Source: CAZOOR01 sp964581505
GTDB taxonomy: Bacteria > Bacteroidota > Ignavibacteria > Kapaibacteriales > UBA2268
Direction of reading: 5' to 3'
Assembly: GCA_964581505.1 (NCBI GenBank)
Contig: CAZOOR010000081.1
Coordinates: forward strand, 1-8,825
Length of the DNA: 8,825 nucleotides
The position numbers were made by a program, and so were the translations under genes. The notes below the pieces were generated by a model, which searched no databases, was not told where the DNA came from, and saw nothing but the letters and a program-made list of their open reading frames with translations. Below are positions 6,392-8,825 of this stretch, in pieces (the stretch's first letter is position 1; each line of letters begins with the position of its first letter).

Positions 6392-8825
6392 ATGAAGAGA
6401 ATATTTACATATATATTATTAACGACATTGCTGTTTGTCAATGCGTCTGCCAAAATGCCGGAAATCAAATGGACGTCTGTGGGGCTTGGTGGCGGCGGCG
6501 GACAGTTCACTCCATCAATTTCACCTGTTAATCCCAATTTGATGACTGTCTCCTGTGATATGGGTGGTGTATATCGCACAAAAGACGGAGGTAAAACTTG
6601 GACAATGCTCAATTTCCGCCAATTGCGTTCATCAATTAACGCACCAACTATATTTCACCCAACTAATGAAAATATAATGTGGGACGATGATAAGAATAAT
6701 CTGAAACAATCCACAGACGGTGGCGATACCTGGCACACTGTTTGGGAAATGCCTTCCCGTCCGGCAGATTTACATATTCCCTTTGCCTCAAATACTCTCA
6801 AAATATTAGTGGCTCTTGGTAAGAACGGTTTATATCTTTCTTCAGACGGTACGAACTTTGCCAAAGTAGAAGGTATTGATGAAGCTTTCTATATTGCCGG
6901 AAAAAACAAGATTGTTGTAGCATCGCATTCTAAATTATGGATTTCGACTGATGCCGGTACTACTTTTAAGCAAATTAATAATTTGCCTGCTCTCGGTGCA
7001 ATCAATAACGTGGCTATAACTAATAATAGCATCTATATATTGGAAAATATAAAGCTTTGGGTTTCGACTGATGCCGGCAATAATTGGACTACCCTTTTGG
7101 AATCCGCCAATTACGACCGTGGTGAATTTCGGTTTGTTCGTAGTGGTGGAAATAATATATGGGTAACAACAACAGGTGGCGGCAAGTACCAACCCTCTGT
7201 TTTGCTTTCTACCGATAAAGGTAAGAACTTCAAACCTGTATTCTTCTGCAATGACAGCTGGGACGACAAACGAAATCTACAAAACGGTTGGTTGTCGCTT
7301 GATTTGAATTGCGGATGGGGTGGTGGGGCAATTGGATTTAATATTGCTCCGAATAATCCGGCTATCGCACTTTGGACTGATTATGGACGTACACTAATAA
7401 CAACAAATGCCGGACAATCTTGGGCGGCACCATATACAAAATATGCCGATGTCGGTGATAGAGCCGCCGGGAAACTTTGGCAGTCTCGCGGTCTCGAAGT
7501 TACTTCTTCATGGGATATATATATACCGGAAAACAATGCGGAATTTTTGAATATTGCCTATACGGATATTGGTGGTGCATATAGTTCTGACGGGGGTAAA
7601 AAATGGCGCTCAACTGCTGATGGTGGTATCCCGCGAGAATGGTTTAATACTACTTATGATTTTGCTTATGATAAGGAAAACAAAATATTATGGGGTGCAT
7701 TTTCGGGAAGACATGATATTCCGGGCGGCTGGTCTGCCAACAGCTGGAAGAACGAAGGAGCCGGTGGGGTTGCCTATTCGAGTGATAATGGTAAGCATTG
7801 GACTGCACTTAAAGATAAAGGTTTGCCCAATCGTCCCGTTACATCAATCGCTATTGACTTTACATCTCCTAAGGATAATCGTAGGATTTATGCCGCTGCT
7901 TGGTCTGATGGTATATGGCGCACTAATGACGGTGGATTGCATTGGAAGCGTGTTTGTATGGGTTTGAGTTGCGGAGACGGAACAAATAGTACAAACGGAC
8001 CTAACACTCATGTCGTTGATGTCCAAGTTCATAAGGACGGCACTGTTTTTGCTCTCAAAACAAAATATATGCGTAATAATTCCATAATAAAAAATGATGC
8101 AGGCTTATGGCGTTCTACTAATTATGGTGATAGTTGGGAATTTATTTCGGATAATATTAGTGAATGTCCCCCGCGACCGAGCATTGATTTAAAAGGAGAG
8201 CATTCGTGGGCTGATGCAATTTCATTTACACTTGATGATAAAGATGTTAATCATATTTTTGTTGGGGCGCAGAATGCAAATAACGGCAAAGTTCAGGGCG
8301 GCTTATACGAGACCAAAGACGGCGGTAAGACTTGGGAACGAATACATCAAACTTATGCAGCGTTCAGACTAACAATTTCAAAGCATTATCCCGATAGATA
8401 TTATCTTGCAACAAGCGGTAACGGTGTTCTTATCTCGGACAACAAGGGAGCAAGTTGGACAGAAATTCAGAATTTTCCTTTTTCAAATCCAACAAGAATC
8501 AGCGAATCGCCACAGGACAAACAAACTATTTGGGTTAATACTTTCGGTGGTGGTGTATGGAAAGGTATATTAGATGATGAAACAGATGTTAATGATGAAA
8601 ATTTAAATGCTAAAACTTTCGTTATCACACCCAATCCCGCCGCAGACTACATTGATATTCACGTAGTTGGTGACCATACCCGAAAGGCTCCGGTTAGGGT
8701 GTATGATGTGCTGGGTAGTGTAGTTTTGTCCTCCCCCGCCTGCTCCGCAGTCACCCCCTCCGAAGGGGGAGATATTCGGGTTGATGTGTCAGGCTTGGCG
8801 GCGGGTGTGTATTTTGTCCGTGTGG
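6392..8825 (+). CDS. Secreted Asp-box beta-propeller protein, GH74-like, with T9SS sorting domain (3' end cut off)
   Basis: Open from the ATG to the window edge (811 codons, no stop), so the protein is partial. Residues 1-20 are a signal peptide: MKR, a hydrophobic core, then probable cleavage after NASA. About 13 Asp-boxes (S/T-x-D/N-x-G-x-x-W/F) follow, with the D/N at 65, 109, 152, 187, 227, 275, 339, 400, 465, 513, 577, 643 and 684; this indicates one or two seven-bladed beta-propellers. The start WTSVGLGGGGGQFTP and CDMGGVYR (D56) resembles the N-terminus of GH74 xyloglucanases. GLEVTSS through YTDIGGAY (D392) resembles the second-lobe catalytic region. From K741, TFVITPNPAADYIDI, VRVYDVLG and VDVSGLAAGVYFVRV form a T9SS type A sorting domain, so the protein should be exported to the surface or medium. 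No strong ribosome site is seen. Alternatives are a non-catalytic BNR/sortilin-like or sialidase-like propeller. The secreted propeller call is firm; the GH74 link is tentative. Confidence 0.85.
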   Translation, partial: MKRIFTYILLTTLLFVNASAKMPEIKWTSVGLGGGGGQFTPSISPVNPNLMTVSCDMGGVYRTKDGGKTWTMLNFRQLRSSINAPTIFHPTNENIMWDDDKNNLKQSTDGGDTWHTVWEMPSRPADLHIPFASNTLKILVALGKNGLYLSSDGTNFAKVEGIDEAFYIAGKNKIVVASHSKLWISTDAGTTFKQINNLPALGAINNVAITNNSIYILENIKLWVSTDAGNNWTTLLESANYDRGEFRFVRSGGNNIWVTTTGGGKYQPSVLLSTDKGKNFKPVFFCNDSWDDKRNLQNGWLSLDLNCGWGGGAIGFNIAPNNPAIALWTDYGRTLITTNAGQSWAAPYTKYADVGDRAAGKLWQSRGLEVTSSWDIYIPENNAEFLNIAYTDIGGAYSSDGGKKWRSTADGGIPREWFNTTYDFAYDKENKILWGAFSGRHDIPGGWSANSWKNEGAGGVAYSSDNGKHWTALKDKGLPNRPVTSIAIDFTSPKDNRRIYAAAWSDGIWRTNDGGLHWKRVCMGLSCGDGTNSTNGPNTHVVDVQVHKDGTVFALKTKYMRNNSIIKNDAGLWRSTNYGDSWEFISDNISECPPRPSIDLKGEHSWADAISFTLDDKDVNHIFVGAQNANNGKVQGGLYETKDGGKTWERIHQTYAAFRLTISKHYPDRYYLATSGNGVLISDNKGASWTEIQNFPFSNPTRISESPQDKQTIWVNTFGGGVWKGILDDETDVNDENLNAKTFVITPNPAADYIDIHVVGDHTRKAPVRVYDVLGSVVLSSPACSAVTPSEGGDIRVDVSGLAAGVYFVRV
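6942..7077 (+). repeat. Identical 16-nt Asp-box coding repeat spaced 120 bp
   Basis: TTTCGACTGATGCCGG occurs at 6942-6957 and again at 7062-7077, exactly 40 codons apart, and encodes the shared STDAG of two neighbouring Asp-boxes (D187 and D227). The flanks are similar but diverged (LW-I/V-STDAG). This marks one blade length and suggests duplication of a propeller blade within the gene. Confidence 0.6.
8612..8825 (+). other. T9SS type A C-terminal sorting domain (partial)
   Basis: Residues 741-811 of the propeller protein. The order is a start strand with the PNPAADYIDI motif, then VRVYDVLGSVV, a loop, VDVSGLAAG and VYFVRV. This is the usual layout of the domain recognised by the type IX secretion outer-membrane machinery and removed or anchored on export. 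The final strand, normally ending with a lysine-rich tail some 10 residues further on, lies beyond the window. The loop between VVLS and IRVDVSG is longer than usual because of the GC-rich insert described separately. Confidence 0.8.
8730..8772 (+). repeat. GC-rich palindromic REP-like insert inside the sorting domain
   Basis: A block much richer in G and C than its surroundings. CTCCCCC (8731-8737) pairs with GGGGGAG (8765-8771). Inside lie CTGC-TCC-GCAG (8740-8750) and a competing hairpin CCCCCT (8754-8759) with AGGGGG (8764-8769), so the block can fold as a nested or alternative stem structure. It keeps the reading frame and encodes SPACSAVTPSEGGD, low-complexity residues unlike the rest of the domain. 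Other copies cannot be checked in this window; only one is present here. Confidence 0.45.

Noticed and set aside
6358..8032. Minus-strand frames of 62-85 codons and a 137-codon plus-strand frame within the propeller gene
   Set aside because: The main plus-strand frame is open throughout with a signal peptide, Asp-boxes and a sorting domain; these are other-frame shadows.
8754..8769. Hairpin CCCCCT/AGGGGG considered as a transcription terminator
   Set aside because: It lies inside the open reading frame before the end of the sorting domain and has no T-run after it.
1..8825. CRISPR array, toxin-antitoxin pair, retron, transposase, tRNA or phage genes
   Set aside because: No regularly spaced repeats, no recognisable proteins of these types and no RNA gene structure were seen on either strand.

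Overview
The window is an AT-rich piece of a bacterial scaffold from the Bacteroidota/Ignavibacteria/Kapabacteria-type (FCB) lineage. The main evidence is the large plus-strand gene at the right end: it has a signal peptide, a beta-propeller built of Asp-box repeats, and a C-terminal module that looks like a type IX secretion (T9SS) type A sorting domain, a system largely confined to that group. A promoter of the Bacteroides -33/-7 type can also be matched upstream of one operon. Finer taxonomy cannot be read from this sequence.

Left part (25-2770, minus strand): a tight three-gene operon, read right to left, for an activated amino-uronic sugar. It encodes a UDP-HexNAc-type nucleotide-sugar 6-dehydrogenase, a WbpE-like PLP sugar aminotransferase, and a small MazG-type nucleotide pyrophosphohydrolase starting 2 nt after the aminotransferase stop. 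The first two fit the UDP-2,3-diaminosugar uronate type of pathway, but its oxidase and acetyltransferase are not in the window.

Middle (2919-3326, plus strand): a small membrane protein (DUF5362-like) lies alone and in the opposite direction between two sugar operons. Its last codons overlap the end of rfbD by 7 nt, and its probable Rho-independent terminator lies inside the rfbD coding sequence.

Centre (3320-5620, minus strand): rfbC-rfbA-rfbD (rmlC, rmlA, rmlD), three of the four enzymes for dTDP-L-rhamnose. The 4,6-dehydratase gene rfbB/rmlB is absent from the window. Together the two operons supply activated sugars for a surface polysaccharide.

Right centre (5621-6391): an intergenic stretch of about 300 bp with no gene I can defend, then a family 2 glycosyltransferase gene broken by exactly 100 N, a conventional unknown-size assembly gap. 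Only its first 51 residues and probably its last 13 are visible.

Right end (6392 to the edge, plus strand): a secreted protein of at least 811 residues with about 13 Asp-boxes. Its N-terminus and a second motif in mid-protein resemble the two catalytic-aspartate regions of GH74 beta-propeller glycanases. Its sorting domain carries a GC-rich, palindromic, in-frame insert that looks like a small mobile repeat.

I see no CRISPR array, tRNA, rRNA, transposase or defence system. The window is mainly a cell-surface polysaccharide locus next to a secreted protein; the unusual points are the repeat-like insert, the terminator inside a coding region, and the GH74-like motif pair.
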